From Apiotrichum sp. Y4204 (lineage: Eukaryota > Basidiomycota > Tremellomycetes > Trichosporonales > Trichosporonaceae), in NCBI GenBank assembly GCA_025531455.1, contig JAMYHL010000024.1, forward strand, positions 1 to 64,000: a stretch of 64,000 nt of DNA. Direction: 5' to 3'. The notes beneath the pieces were generated by a model that saw only the letters and a list, made by a program, of their open reading frames with translations, was not told the origin of the DNA and made no database searches. The position numbers and the translations under genes were made by a program. Below, piece after piece: positions 10,798 to 23,823 of this stretch. The stretch's first letter is position 1. Every line of letters starts with the position of its first letter.

Positions 10798-13700
10798 TTA
10801 CTTGCGCGCGCGCGCCGCCCTCGTACGCGTCAAGGGCGGTGCTACGGCGGCCTCCTCCTTCTTCTCCACCTCCTTCCTCGTACGGGTCCGGGGCTTCGGT
10901 GATGCCGCACGGGTGCGGCGCGCTGCCGGCTCGACGTCCGCCGAGTTCTCTTTCCCCTTGCGCTCGGGCTCAGCAGTCGGTTCCCTCCGGCGCGCGCGCG
11001 TGCTCTTCGACGGCGGCTCCTCCGGCTCCTCCGTGCCCTGGCCGTCGCCTAAGACCCTACGGGAGCGGCGCGTCGCAGGCGGCTCGGGGGTGGTCCGCGC
11101 GGCGGTCGCGCGGCGAGTCTTGGGAGCTTCTGGCTCCTTGGCCTCGGCCTCCTTCTTGGGCGCCGCGGCCCTGGTGGTGCTGGCTTTCGGCTCAAGCGCA
11201 GACTCCTCAGCAGCTTTGGTGCGTGTCAAGCGCTTTGGTGCGGCCTTCGGCTCGGGAGCCGGTACCGCCTTGGTAGTGGTCTTCAGCGCAGGCTTCGGTT
11301 CCGGTTTCTTGGCCTCGGTTTTCTTGGGTTCAGGCTTGGTGACCGTTGCAGCCCGGGCAGACACCGAGCGAGCCGTGGCGCGGGGCTCATTGGCGGTAGT
11401 AACGGTGCGACGAGTCGGCGCCGACTTCGCCTCAGGACGGGGAGCAGGGCGAGCGATGTGAGTGGTACGTGTTGCGGGCTTCTCGGCGGGAGCAGAGGCC
11501 TTGGACTCGGTGGAGATAGCCTTGGACCTGGCGGGTACAGTAGCCTTGGAGGCAGCGGGAGCAGCCTTGGACGCGGTCGATGCAGTCTTAGACTTGGGAA
11601 CGACCTTGGTCTGAGGCTTGGACTCCGGGGCAGTGACGGGCTCGGGCTCGTGCTCGGACTCCTCCTCGGACTCTTCGCTATCGTGGACGACGACCTCGGG
11701 TTCGGACTCGTGCTCAGGCTCCACCTCGTCCTGGAGGACGCCCTCGACCTCGGCCTCGTCAAACATTTCCGCCATCCCCTCCATCGCGGGCGTATTGACC
11801 TGCTGGCGTTGGGCGAACATGCTCCTCAGGCCGTCCATACGGGGCGTCTTGGGCGGCGCCTTCTGCGCGAAAATCTGCTTAACACCCGAGAGCGACGGCG
11901 TCTGCTGCTCGCGAGTCTCGGCAAACATCTCGCGCATGCCCGCCATGTGCGGAGTCTCGGGATCCGGCTTCGTGTTGAGCATCTCGCGCACGCCGGCGTA
12001 GTTTGGAGTCGGGACTTCGGCGGGCTCCTTGAACATTTCACGCATGCCCGCCATGTGGGGGGTCTTGGGAGCTGTCTTGGGCTCACGAAGGAGTTCACGC
12101 ACGCCCGTCAGGTCCGGCGTCTGCTCCTCCCTGGGCTCCTTGAGGAGAGAACGTAGACCGTCCATAGCTGGTGTCTTTGGCTCCTTTGGCTCCTTGAGAA
12201 GGGAACGCAGACCATCCATCGCTGGGGTCTTGGGTTCCTTCGGTTCGCGAAGCATTTCCCGGACTCCGGTGTAGGTGGGCGTCGCAATTGAGTGGCGGGC
12301 ACTCCGACGCACGGGGGTTCGGGCCTTTTCGGTTACCGGCTCTGGCTCCTCGTGAGCATCGGGGACGAGGACGGAGGCCGTTTTGCCACCTGTTGGAGTG
12401 GCAGTTGGCGTGGGAGGCAGGCTCTCGCTTTCCCCCTCGTCGATACGCTCGACGTTGGCAGCAAACTGACGGCTGGGGCCGGCAGTGTTTGGAGCGCGAC
12501 GCGGAGTCTGGCCGGTGCGCGAGGGAGTCTCGGGGAGGACGAAGCCAACAGTGGCGCGGCGGCCCTGTGCCTGTTCCTTGGCCTTGGCCTTCAGACGTAG
12601 TGCGCCGAGACGGACTTTGATGTCGTCGAGAGGTGTTGCCGGGGCATCTGGGACAGACGGCGGGGAAAGGAGGGCGCGGTGAGGGGTGGCGTGCAGAGTA
12701 AAAGTGGGGGTGTCGCGAACGGGTTCCCGGAAGGAAAGAGGTGGCGCAGGCAGGCGATTCGGCGTGGCGAGCTTCTCACGCTGGAGCGGCGTGAGGCCAC
12801 GGCCTGGTGTCTTGCGCGGCGTGGCTGCGACCCTTGGAGGTGTGGATGGCTCCGAGTCGACCTCCTCCTGCTGCTCGATCTCCACCTCGATTGGGCGAAC
12901 CGGCTGGCCGAGGGCTCGAGGGGTGAACAGAGCATTGGTGACGCCCGCGGTACGGGCAACCTGTGGCGTATAGAAGCGCGTGCTGAGAGGGCGAGCGGGA
13001 GTTTCTGGCAGGGGGATGTTGGCGGGGTTTACGTCCTGCTCCAAAACCTCGCTCTCCTCAGCTTCCTGTTCGTTCTCCTCGTCGGACTCATTTTCAGCAT
13101 GGTCCTCGTCGTGGGACTCATTGTCGACCGGGCGCTGGGTGATACGATGATCGAAGGACTGGTCAGGCTCCTCCTCATCATACTCCTCGTCGTACTCCTC
13201 CTCCTCCTCTTCCTCCTCGTCCTCTTCATCAGACGCCTCAGCTTCCTCCTCGCTTTCGCTGAGCTCGTTCTCAGGAGGTGGGGAGAAGTCGATAATTGCC
13301 TGGCCAGGCTGAATGTCAGTTTGGAGATCATTGTTGTGACTCACGATATCGATGTCCAGACTCTCCCGGTCCGAGTCCGAGTCGTCACATGATGAGGCAC
13401 TCATCTGGCCATCCTCGTAGACCCACTGAAGGGCGGGGCCAGTATTTTCCTTATCCGACTCGCCCAGAGAGGGGTCGACGTCCTCCTCTTCCTCTTCCTC
13501 CTCATCCTCGTCATAGCCGTCCTCACTGGAGGACTCGGATTCAGGCTCGGCAGGAAGACTTTTGCGCGGCGACCCAGCGACACCGATAGAAGACTTGCGG
13601 CGGCGCACCTCAATGTGCCCGGCGTCAATGCTGCCATCGACGCTCTTGAGCCGCTCAGCCTCCCACACCTTACGGGCTGACCGAAGGAGGAGCGACTTGC

Positions 13701-13915
13701 GTAGTGAGTCTGTTCCACGGGGCGTGGAGTATGCGACGCGTGCCGGAACAAACGGTTTCGAGCTGTCGGGAGTTGCGGAAGATGCAGGAGGGGTGGCAGG
13801 CTCCTCAGGAAGAGGCACAGGTGAGAGTTTCGGGGATTGGGGTGGGGCCGCCGCGGCAGCAACAACCGGCGTAGGAGATTCGGGGCCGCTTTGCTGGTCC
13901 GGCTCTTCTACTTCT

Positions 13916-13947
<32 letters not shown>

Positions 13948-14898
13948 CTCTTCTTCCTCTGCTTCTTCTTCTTCCTCTTCCTCGGAGCTCTCGCGAGGCG
14001 GCGGCGGGGGTGACAACATCTTACGTGTGCGAGGCACGGCCGACGTATTCCTTGGCGCAGCCTTGCGCGCGATTTGGGGTGTCATGAACGGGTTGTCGCA
14101 AATCTTGTTGGCGACGGCAGCCTTCTTTGCTGGTGCAGGAGTAGGAATATGCTCCTCGTCTTCTTGGTCCGAGCTCTCCTGCTCCTCCACGTAAATCTTC
14201 TCGCCCGCATCGCCGTCGGTAATCTCGACGAGCTTCTCAAACAGCTCGGGTTCGTCCTTCTGAGCTTTCGTTTTTGCCGGAGTAGGCTGAGCCCGCTTCG
14301 CCGGTGTGGGGAAGAAGCGCTTCCCATCAGGCACGATGCTGAGACGCAGTGCATTCCGACGGCGAGGGGTGGCAAGACTTGCGCGCGGCTTGTTCTTCGC
14401 CTTTGGTGCCGGCGAGTTGTACTCGAGTGCTGCGGGACTTGCAGCTCCATAGTTGAAGCGGAACACCTTCTTGCGGACGGTAAAAGAGTCTCCGTCCGAC
14501 AGGGCGACCACTGTTGGCGGCTTGTGCGTGGTGCCCTTTCCTGAGGCCGGGGTGTGGATCACGCCGTTGGCGCCAAGCACGGAAAGTGTGGCCTGCAGGT
14601 CAGCAAGGTGGGTGGTTGCATGTTGCATTCAGGAAACGTACCGCGCCAGTGTCCGTGTCAAAGTCGATGGTTGCGTGCACCTTGGACACGTCCTGCGCGT
14701 AGATGCGGATCTACCCGTCAGCACCAAAACACAGCACCACATCCGCCCGATGCTCACGTCGTTGCCGTAGTCGCGACCTAATGTTAAGCGTTCGGCGCAC
14801 ATAGGAAACTCGCGGAGCGGCTCCCCAGTCGCGCGGGAGAGAAGCGCCAGCGTCCCGAGAACGGGAAGCTCCTCGACTTCGGGTGATGACTCCCTCAT
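10798..14898 (-). CDS. FHA-domain protein with ten short Ki-67-like repeats
   Basis: Exons 14758-14898, 14642-14710 and 10798-14592 join in phase to 1334 residues. Residues about 12-105 form an FHA phosphothreonine-binding domain (LTLGRDYGND, then DVSKVHATID, then LGANGV), placed at the very N-terminus as in Ki-67. A long low-complexity middle follows, with a run of about 25 Glu near residue 275 and further acidic blocks. Residues about 841-1019 hold ten repeats of 18-19 residues with pattern T-P-x-x-x-G-[VLM]-[RK]-x-[LMI]-[LF] (for example TPHMAGMREMFKEP). The last 300 residues are Lys/Ala/Pro-rich and basic, suited to chromatin binding. The many TP sites suggest CDK phosphorylation. The role is inferred: a mitotic chromosome-surface or nucleolar protein. 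A further 36-base in-frame intron may lie at 13309-13344. Confidence 0.85.
11746..12282 (-). repeat. Ten tandem 18-19-residue protein repeats (TPxxxGhRxhF type)
   Basis: The repeats are coded within the FHA protein gene. Repeats two and three are nearly identical in both protein and DNA (AMDGLRSLLKEP twice), which indicates recent unit duplication. The others have diverged but keep the T-P, the Gly and the basic residue. Confidence 0.85.
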
Positions 14899-16461
14899 GA
14901 TGTGGCTGTCGAACGAAAGGGGGGTATGGTCGAGAGGGAGCCCAAGAAGAGTGGAACTTGGAGAGGAGAAGGTGGTGCTACAAATAACTGATTGAGTGTC
15001 AGCAAACTACCAAAGGACCCTATGGAAAAGTGATGATGAGATTGTTGTTGTTGATGTCGAGAAATCTGGCCCGTTTGTTGTTTGTTTTGCTCGATGCATG
15101 GTCTGTGTGTGTCTTGTTGATTGTTGATTGCCCTTTGGCCTTCGTAGTCCCGCCACACGCCCGAAAAATCAGCCGCGTTCTCACACCAATGGCAATTACG
15201 TATTGGCGGAAGCAAATTAATCTCATGTGAGAAGTCGTTTGATTCCGCGCAAGAGAAGCTCTGCGGCGTGGGGGAGCCGCCCTGCCCAATTTCTCAATTC
15301 AGTCAATCCACCACCGGGCCGCGGGGCGCAGTCACCAGCGATCTGGCGGGTGCAACAGACTGAACGGCCCATGCAGCGAGACGGCGCACCAGCCCACCAG
15401 TATCTCGTCAGCACATCAATGACTGGAACATTGCACGAGATCTTATCTCACGCATAAACACCTATCGCACTAGCTCGCAATGTTCACACCTACACCGATA
15501 TGATATGCATACCCCGCCATCATCAGTTGCAGATTGAGTCAACACACGTTCCTGTGTTGTGGCACGCACTCCTGCGGGAGGAGGGAGAGAGTGACAGTCA
15601 CAGCGGTGACGGCCAGTGTGACATCAAACGCACCTCCCCTTCCCACTCTCCCCCCCTGGCCCATGAGCGGATCAGCAGTGCTTTATAGACCCCCTGATTA
15701 CCGAACTTCCCCTGGCCCTGGGGAGACTCCCTTCCCTTGCGCCGCCGCAGCGGCTACACGCGCTTGCTAGCCTTGCCCCGGCCATGTCCGTTTCTAAATT
15801 GATCGACTTTGATGCAAATAGAGTGGTGGATTGATGGGAGATGAGTCATTGGCATTGCGCATTGCCACTCACCGCTCACAGCTCATAGCCCACTCCACCA
15901 TCCCATACGCCGAGAACGCCGCTGCAGATGTCTGTTCGAGATTCGGGCGGAGCATCATCCAACATCCATCGCTACGCCGTACGCACCCTCTTTGTTTCTT
16001 CTGCTCTCTCCTTCACATTGGAAACACACATCAAACACATCTTGCAACTTGACATCAATCCACAGACAGGATACGCCTCACTCACACTGCGGATTTTGTA
16101 GTGATTACGCCAACCCTATTACTCTCTCAGTTACACAATCACCGCCCCCTGCCCAGCCCGCGCACCACCGCATTTGCCTACATTTGCCCCTGCCAATCTG
16201 TGCATCTTGCACTGGACTTACTACGTTTTTCGCAGTCATCGACTTTCTGCCGCCGCCACCACCTCATCCGCCGTTGCTGTCGTATCCCGACTTGTCCACT
16301 GTAGTTCCATAGTTCCATAGCGTACGCAGTGCATAGGCCAAGACCTTTCAGGCCCCGCTGAACACCACGCACACCGCCCACACACCCACCGAGCCACCGG
16401 GCACGCACGCACGCGCGACTTTCTTCCTCCATCACACATACCACCATCAACACTATTCCGC
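14899..16461. other. Divergent intergenic region (FHA gene and amino-acid transporter)
   Basis: This 1.5 kb region carries the leaders of two divergently transcribed genes. The right end is C/A-rich leader sequence before the ATG at 16462. No gene or RNA is recognised in it. Confidence 0.5.
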
Positions 16462-18608
16462 ATGCCGTCGACATACGGCGCGACAGACCCCCCTCCCCCG
16501 CCTTCATCCAACTCGCCACACCGAAAGCACCACCGTGCCGGTCCCGCCGACTCGAGCTTTTCGTCCAATATGGCCTTCTTTCCGACCCCGCGGCGCCGGC
16601 GCCGCCGCACACGCACACCTGGCGCAAGCGTGCTCTCCTCCTACTCCAACCTCGCCAATACGATCATCGGGTCCGGCGCGCTCGCCTTCCCCGCCGCGTT
16701 CGCGTCCATGGGCATGATTCCCGGTATCGCGTCATGTCTCGCGTCGGCCGGCACGGCGGTCTTTGGTCTCTGGCTTCTCTCTCGCTGTGCGACGCTGGTC
16801 GGCACACGGCCAGGCGATGAGGGCCGGAAAGCGAGCTTCAACGAGGTTGCCCGCCTGGCGTTTGGCAAGGGCTGGGTCATGCGGTTGTTTGACGTGAGCC
16901 CGCATGGAGAAAGCGTATGTGTGGGGTGTCCCTGACAGTCTTAGCTCGCCATCGCTATCAAGTGCTTTGGCGTCTCGGTCTCGTATCTCATTATCTGCAA
17001 GGTGAGTGGCGACTACAGGTAGTGTCGGGAGTCGAGAAGGGCAGAGAAGACACGGGCGATAAGCACGGCCGATAAGGATTGGACCGAGGAAAGTTGAGCG
17101 CGAGGGACATGAGGATTGGCGCGGCTGCGAGCGCGATTATCCCTAGACTGTTGGGATCGCGTCGATTTGCCCTGGGAGAAGGCGTTTATGTGTGGCTTCC
17201 GTGATGTTGCGCATCGCTGCTGGCGGCCACGCGTGGACGCCCGGAGACGGTGTAGTCTACGAGGGCAGGCCTCTGGTGATGTCCACCCGTTAGGACTGCT
17301 CGACGCCGCGTCTGTCGCCGGTGGGCATCGTTGTACGCGAGAGCCTGCGCTGCTTTGCCTGAAGCTCGGGAACGGAGCTGCACATTCCAGCTCGCGTCCA
17401 ACCAACTCTCACTATCCCGGCGCCCTCCCACCTTTGTTGATCGCCTGGTCGCTAACCGCAGACACTCCTTCCTCAAGTATCCGTTACATTCGCGCGACTG
17501 TTCCGGACGACACTTCCTCCGGACTCTGTCCTTTTGAACCCCACTTTCTGGCTTCTCCTGACGTCCGCCATTATCGTTCCACTCTCGTTCATGAAGACTC
17601 TTGACTCTCTCAAGACGACATCGCAGATAGCGCTCTCCTCGGTGGCGTACATGGTCGTTGTCGTCGTGGGATGGTACTTTATCAAGGGCCCTGACCCCGA
17701 ACGCGGCGCGGTCGAGTGGGCGCGCTTCAACACCAACACGCTCGCTGCGTTCCCAGTGCAGGTGTTTGCGTTCACCTGCGCGCAAAACCTGTTCCCGATC
17801 TACAACGAGCTCAAGGACCGCACGCAGGGCAAGATGAACGTCATCATCGCGTCATCGATCTTCTCCGCTGCGGGCGTGTACGAGGTGCTCGGCGTTGTGG
17901 GCTACCTCACTTTCGGGTCCAAGGTTGGCTCAAATGTTATCGCCATGTACCCTGCCGAGTCGTTCACCGTCGCCATCGGGCGCCTCGGTATCGTCTTCCT
18001 CGTCGGCCTGTCGTACCCGCTCCAGGCGCTGCCGTGCCGCTCGTGCCTGTACCTCCTCACATCCGGCATCATCAAGGGCAAGAAGCACAAGCCCATCGTT
18101 GTGGCCCAGGCGCCCGAGTCGGAGAGCGAGGACGGCGATGACGACGACGACGAGTCGTTTGACTCGGCCAACGAGAACGACCGTCTCGTGCCCAAGGTCG
18201 GTGATGGCGCACACGGACCTGCGACCGCCGAGATGCCGCAGAAGAAGTTTATTGGCTTCACCATCGGTATCCTCGTCTCTGGCTACACCATTGCGTACCT
18301 CGTGGACGAGCTTGATGTTGGTGAGTAGGATAGAATGGGTGCCGTGATACGTTGGACCCATTGCTCACGCCAGTCCTTTCGTTTGTTGGTTCCACCGGTT
18401 CGACCATTATCAGCTTTATTCTTCCCGGCTTCGTGAGTGCTATTTGGCCTGCAGTCACTGACACCAGTTCTACTTCAGCCTCTTCCGCAACGAGCCCGGC
18501 GTAACCAAGTGGGCTGCGCTCGCGCTCGGCATCTACGGCATCTTCGTCATGCTCTTCTGCCTTACCTTCAACATCGTCAAGCTCTACAAGGGCCCGATCG
18601 CCCACTAG
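16462..18608 (+). CDS. AVT-type (SLC38-like) amino-acid transporter, probably vacuolar
   Basis: Exons 16462-16893, 16945-17001, 17462-18320, 18374-18432 and 18468-18608 give 515 residues. After a hydrophilic N-terminus (RKHHRAG, basic RRRRRRTRTPG) comes the family signature in the first membrane segment: SSYSNLANTIIGSGALAFPAAF. About eleven membrane spans follow, including ICKTLLPQV, FWLLLTSAIIVPLSFMK and VGYLTFGS. A cytoplasmic acidic loop (SESEDGDDDDDESFDS) precedes the last three spans. The family moves neutral amino acids across the vacuolar membrane, driven by protons; direction and substrate cannot be told. Intron 2 is long (460 bases) and intron 4 very short (35). The stop codon lies inside a 20-base tandem duplication. 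Confidence 0.92.
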
Positions 18609-18642
18609 ACATGACTTTCAGACACTAGACATGACTTTCAGA
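18603..18642 (+). repeat. Exact 20-base tandem duplication spanning the stop codon
   Basis: Two adjacent identical copies of CACTAGACATGACTTTCAGA at 18603-18622 and 18623-18642. The first contains the TAG stop of the transporter; the second lies in the 3' untranslated region. Confidence 0.95.
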
Positions 18643-21600
18643 ACAATGTGTGATTCCAACTATCACCCGCGAGGGCAAAGCCCAAAGTGCCCAAAGCCTC
18701 CATCTTCCGATCTTCCGTAGCATAGTGAATAGTCCCGGCTGATCCACGAAACGCAGTATACCCCGAGATAAGCTGTTGTACGAGTCTCCGAGTCTCCATG
18801 CATAGAATCGTAGAACCGTAGAACCGGAGCCGTCGAGTCGATTGCCGGGGCGATCGCCGAGAAAGGGACCGCAAGGAGCACTCACCACCGACTCCTACAC
18901 GCTCTTACCTTTCGTCAGGACCGCAGGGGAGGACGTCGCACCCAGGCCGCGGCCATTCCAGCGCCGTGCCTCGCCGCTCCCTCATGTGCGAGTGCCGCCC
19001 GCGGCATCGATGCCGCGGTGCATCCGGGGTACTACCGGGGTACCATGCGGTGTCCTCGGTAGCTAGCGAGCCCGCGAGCTAGCTCGGCATCTCACGGCCC
19101 AAGGCTCGGCAGGCGGCGATGCCAAAAAGCGATGCCAAGCGGTCCGCTCAATGTGCAAGATAGATGATACGGTAGGAGGCACAGCTCAGGGTGCACATAC
19201 ACGTCGCCGGAATCCTAATCCTCCGACCCGCACGAGGCAAGCGCGGCGACCGAGCCCAGCGCGGTACATCCATTTCGCCGCGCCCATGTGGTGTTCTGCG
19301 GGAAGCGCCGCGCCACGCCGGACCATGTGACAATGTGCATTGCTGGCATGGCTGACAGGTCTGGCATAGCTGGCATAGCTGCATGCGCGCGGCATAGAGT
19401 ACCGTTGACTCGAGAGGGTAGGCTACATGAGACGTGAGCGGACACGGAGTCGCCGCCATGTACCCATGTGGGAGCGCGCCTCGGTCACGCTCGGCGGCTT
19501 CGAGGCTTCGCGTTGTCACTAATGTCTTGCGTCACTTGCGACCTCGCGACTCGCGACTCGCGACTTCGCGTACTTGGCTCGCGAATATCCATTTTAGACG
19601 TCGATGGCCGGCGGCGAGGTTCATGCCATGCGATACAGAGGGTACGTGCAACGCACAAGGAGATATGCGATATGCGATACGGATGATGCGGGACATGCCG
19701 AGCCCGATCCGAGGCGGCTAGCATTTGTGTCTTCCACCAGGCCACTGTTCTACTTGCAATCACTGGTGCTCAGCATGAGGGCTTGGGTACAGGCTTGGCT
19801 GATCCCATCCCACTATCACTGCCACTACCATTCATGCTTGACCGACTGCCACACCGGGACAGGAACACGCAAACATGGGCTCTGGCAAGCTGGTAAGTGG
19901 CAACACATGACGCCTGCTGCGCTGCTGCCCACAGCCCAAGACAAAAGTGACAGGTCACGAGCACCGATCAGCCGGCCATGCAGCCATGTCAGCGCAAGTC
20001 ACGCGCATGCCATATCCCCACAACTCGCGCCCATCTCCGATGGGGTCCCAAAAGAGAGGTGGAGCGCGCCGTGTACGGGTGCATGTTTTCTTTTCTGCCC
20101 TTTCGGTAATTTTTTTTTTTTCTTCGTTATTTTGCCACCCACCGTCCACATTCGCCACCAATGTTGCAACTGTGATATTGTGACAAAGCTCACAAAGCTC
20201 GAGCGTTCGCTGCACGAGCGTGCACAGTGCGCACAATGTGCGATATTCTGCCCTCTTGCAATCGCGCCTCTTGCAAGCCCGCAAGCCGGCAAATGCTCCT
20301 CTCCCCTGGGCGTTCTCCTCTGTAGCCCCCGTACCTCCATCCCAGCATTCTAGAGCGTTCTTGCTAGGGGACTGGGCGTATTCGGCGCCACCCATGTATC
20401 TATTGCCCTGTAACTCGCACCGAGGGGAGGTGGAGTGGAGCGCCGTCCCTCGGCTCGGCGGGCGCGGCGGGCGTGGCGGGGCGTCAGCGGCGGGCGCGGC
20501 TCCACAGAAAGAAACTTCTGATTACCTGGAAGCAATTAAGCAAGCTCAGACCAAGAGTATCACTCGGAGCGCGGAGAGCGGAGCACGGAGCTCAGTTCAG
20601 CGCACACTGGTGGAGCCGCCGCCGCCCCACAACTGTAGAAGCGCCGGGTGTGGGCAAGCGCGCAAGCGCCGCGTCAAAGGACGGATAAGGATACGACGAT
20701 CGAGGAACGAAACAGGACAGGAGCGGGGGCACCGCGGGGCACACGGGGCACGCGTACCAGCTTACCAGGTATCTAGCTCAGGACTAGGGGGCAGCTGGTG
20801 GGCTGCCCTCGATGCCGCGGTGCTCTCCGCCTGGGTAGTCGACCTTCCTTATCTGGTGCTCATCTCCGGATCCCCGGGTCTCTGGGGCGGAGTTTCCAGG
20901 TCCTAGGACCGAGAGTGGCCGCCGTGTGGCCGCCGGCGAGCGGGAAGTGACTAGCAGGAAGTGTGAGGCAAGCATGCAAGCAGGCAAGGGTGGCAAGGGC
21001 CGGTGTACCGGTACGGAGCTGCTAGCATTTGCATGCAGAGTGCGGATTGTGGAGTTGCGAGATGGCGAGTATACCGAGCCCCGAAGATCCTGTCCCCTTT
21101 GCGGATCGGTGGATCCGAGGATGGCTTTTCTGTGGTAACACCGATGATCAAACCAGCTCTTGCTCCTGCTGCCCCTGCTGCTCCTGCTGCTCGCCGCCTC
21201 GAAGCTCAAGCGTCACAGCTCGGCCCTCGGGCTCCGCCTCCTTTGCCCTCTGGGCCCTCTGACCTGTGGTGCCGTCTGATTATGATTAGTCGGTAGCTCT
21301 GATTAACTGATTTGTGATTGTGTAAAACGAATGTTCCACCCGATCGGGATCAGGACATGTCCTCAGGATCAGGATCAGGATCCAGCTTGCTTGCCTTTCG
21401 TGATATCGTGAGGAGCTGAGGAGTATGCTGCTAGTGTGCCGCAAGTGCAGAGGGACACGCGGACTCGCCGTCTCAGGCGGAAGAGCAGAGGAGGAATTTC
21501 CACTGTAGATGCCTAGACCTGGGCACCGCGTGGTGCCCAAAACAGACAATCAGACACAAAGAGAGTCCCATCAATCCCATCGACCGGGTCCCCATTCTTT

Positions 21601-22900
21601 GGGGGAGCAAAACTGGAAAGGGCCGGGCTCTGAGCACTGCGGATTGGCATTGCTGCATACCGTATACCACGTACCCGTACGTACAACAAACCCGGATGCC
21701 ATCCCCGCGATATGTACAATCTGGTGTGTGAACACGAGGTTCTGGGGGGGGTTGTAACAGTCGTTCTGGACTGGCTGTTACCATATACCGCAGGCGGTAC
21801 CCACAATCCCCAGAATGGAAGAGGGAACATTGAGGTAGAGCTCGCAGCAGCTCAATGATTGATGCCCTGCTGTCAGCTACTCGTTGCTCGCCGCTCGCAA
21901 CGTGTCAACATCAGTTGCCACAAAGCACCGCCGGCACGCGCACAGCCATGCAATCAATGTGCGCACATGCTCTCCCTAGCTTTTCCCCTGTCGTCATCTA
22001 CGCGACCAAGATCTACCTGTAGCCTGTAGCGCTGTAGCACTACAAGCCGGGCATGCCGGGCATTCTATTGTCCAATGACTGCTCATCATCGGGCCCATCT
22101 GCGCGCACGTACTCGACTCGATGAAAAAGCACGGAATCCTCCTGCCCAATAACGACGATTGTAACCACCCAATGCAATGCAATGCCACCAGGTGCACAGG
22201 TGCCCAGGTGCGTCGCTTTTACGCCACCGAACAAAAAGACAAGGTTTGACTCGACCGCTCGACCGCTGCGGTCTCTGCGCTTGCATTCGCTGCATGTCGT
22301 CTGTGTGCTTGGCTGTGCTTGACCTGGCTGCTGGCTGGAATCGGGGCAATCGCGCAATCGTGCGCATGTGCTGTTCAGTTCCCTGGCCCTGGTCGCTGCC
22401 TCTGCGCTTGCGACCTTGTGGGCTCTTACGCTGCTCCTGCGCATGCTCTCTCTGCCCTCCTGGCACTCCTCTCCTGCAGGAGCTCGCCTGTGCCCAACCC
22501 CGCGTGGTTCCTTGTACCGCCGTTTTCCCCCCTTTGGCCCTCGCGGGTCTCACCCGGCTCGGCCCCCTCGGCTCCCGGCCTGTCGCCTGTACCCTCGCCT
22601 GTGCGCCTGTGGATACTGCCCCCTGTTTGGCCACCCACCCAACGAGCCTCTGCCCTTGCCCTGTGGCAGCTGCGGGCTCCCATCTCCCACCCAGCCACAG
22701 GCATCTCGCATGTTCCTCGGCAGGAGAGCAGAGGCCCGTGCGATGCAATACGACATGTTGATATGCTATATTGATAGATAACAGAGACCTAATGGGCTAA
22801 TGGGCTGATGGGCTAATGCTGGTGCATCCCCCCTATTACCCAAGGGGAATCGATAATAATAGAATAATAACCACGCCAGCCAATGCAGCGCGCAGCCAAT
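18643..22900. other. 4.3 kb region without a recognisable gene
   Basis: Open frames here are short, lack family marks and are not joined by convincing intron signals. Small simple repeats are present: CGCGACT units near 19545-19570, GGATCA near 21345-21380, CTGCTCCTG near 21160-21190 and CTAATGGG at 22789-22817. No tRNA-like promoter boxes are seen. The region may be long regulatory DNA for the kinase on the right, a long non-coding RNA locus, or decayed sequence. Confidence 0.45.
22789..22817 (+). repeat. CTAATGGG octanucleotide repeat
   Basis: Three and a half units, one with an A-to-G change, lying about 1 kb before the Ran1-type kinase start. Confidence 0.7.
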
Positions 22901-23823
22901 GTTAGAGAACCATGTGCTTGGAAGAGTGCTGGGAGCTCTGGAGTTTGACGGTGCAGATGCTAATCGAGACAATCTTTGGGTGCTGCTCGCCTCTCCTCTT
23001 GTGCTGCTTGCTGCTGCTGCTCCAAAGCATCGAGTCCATTTGTGTACACCTTTCTTCCACCTTGTCCTGCATCTTCCAACTCTTGCTCCCTCCCCTCTCT
23101 CGCCCTCCTGTCTCTTCTCCGTGGCTCAGCTCGTCGACTCGACTCCCTTCGCTGCTGTTGTTCTCTGTTTCGCTTCCATCTCCATTTCGTTTCATCTCCA
23201 TCTCCGCATCACCCTCTCCACTACTCCGCCGCGCCCCGATACAAAGCACACGCAGGACCACCACCACCCAGCACGCACGCGCATCCACACAATCCACCAC
23301 CCCGCACCACGCCTTATCTCCGCCCGCATCTCGGCCCGTCATCTGCCTTTGGCCTACGGACTCGTCGTCTCCACTCTCGAGAGCGCTCTTCTTCCAGCTG
23401 TAGCAAGCTCATTTCGATCACGAGTCGTCACTTTCGCCGCTGTCCAGCTGCCAATCTGCCAGGCTCTTCATTACTCGTTCCGTCACCTCGCATTTCATTC
23501 CATCAGCTCGACCGACCCTTGGCAGACGTAGTCGCGACTCTACCACACTCGAACACTTGCTTAGATCCAGTCAGCTAGCAGCCTCTTGCCCCACACACTC
23601 CGAAGGCCACACGTCGATTACCAGCATACCCACCTTTTGCATTCATCGCAATCTTCTGCCCGACATCAGACACACTCCTTTCACCACCCCGCTCCGCACC
23701 CCTCCACTCCTCTCCCCTTCCCTCCACTTCCCCGGCTCGTGGATCAGCAGTTGTCGCTGAACCACATCCCCCTCCCCCCAGCTTCACTCCCACTGGCCTC
23801 CCTTCATCATCGGCCTGCGCCTC
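22901..23823 (+). promoter_or_regulatory. Long C/T-rich leader/promoter of the Ran1-type kinase gene
   Basis: About 900 bases are strongly pyrimidine-rich on the plus strand (runs such as CTCCCTCCCCTCTCTCGCCC), as expected of a long 5' leader. No protein similarity is seen. The boundary between promoter and transcribed leader cannot be set from sequence. Confidence 0.45.

Noticed and set aside
11458..12156. Gly/Leu-rich open frame opposite the Ki-67-like repeats
   Set aside because: It is the antisense of the TPxxxG repeat array and inherits its periodicity.
19604..20353. 249-codon open frame in the gene-free region
   Set aside because: Composition is random-like, it contains a T-run coding poly-Phe, and no intron or domain signals support it.
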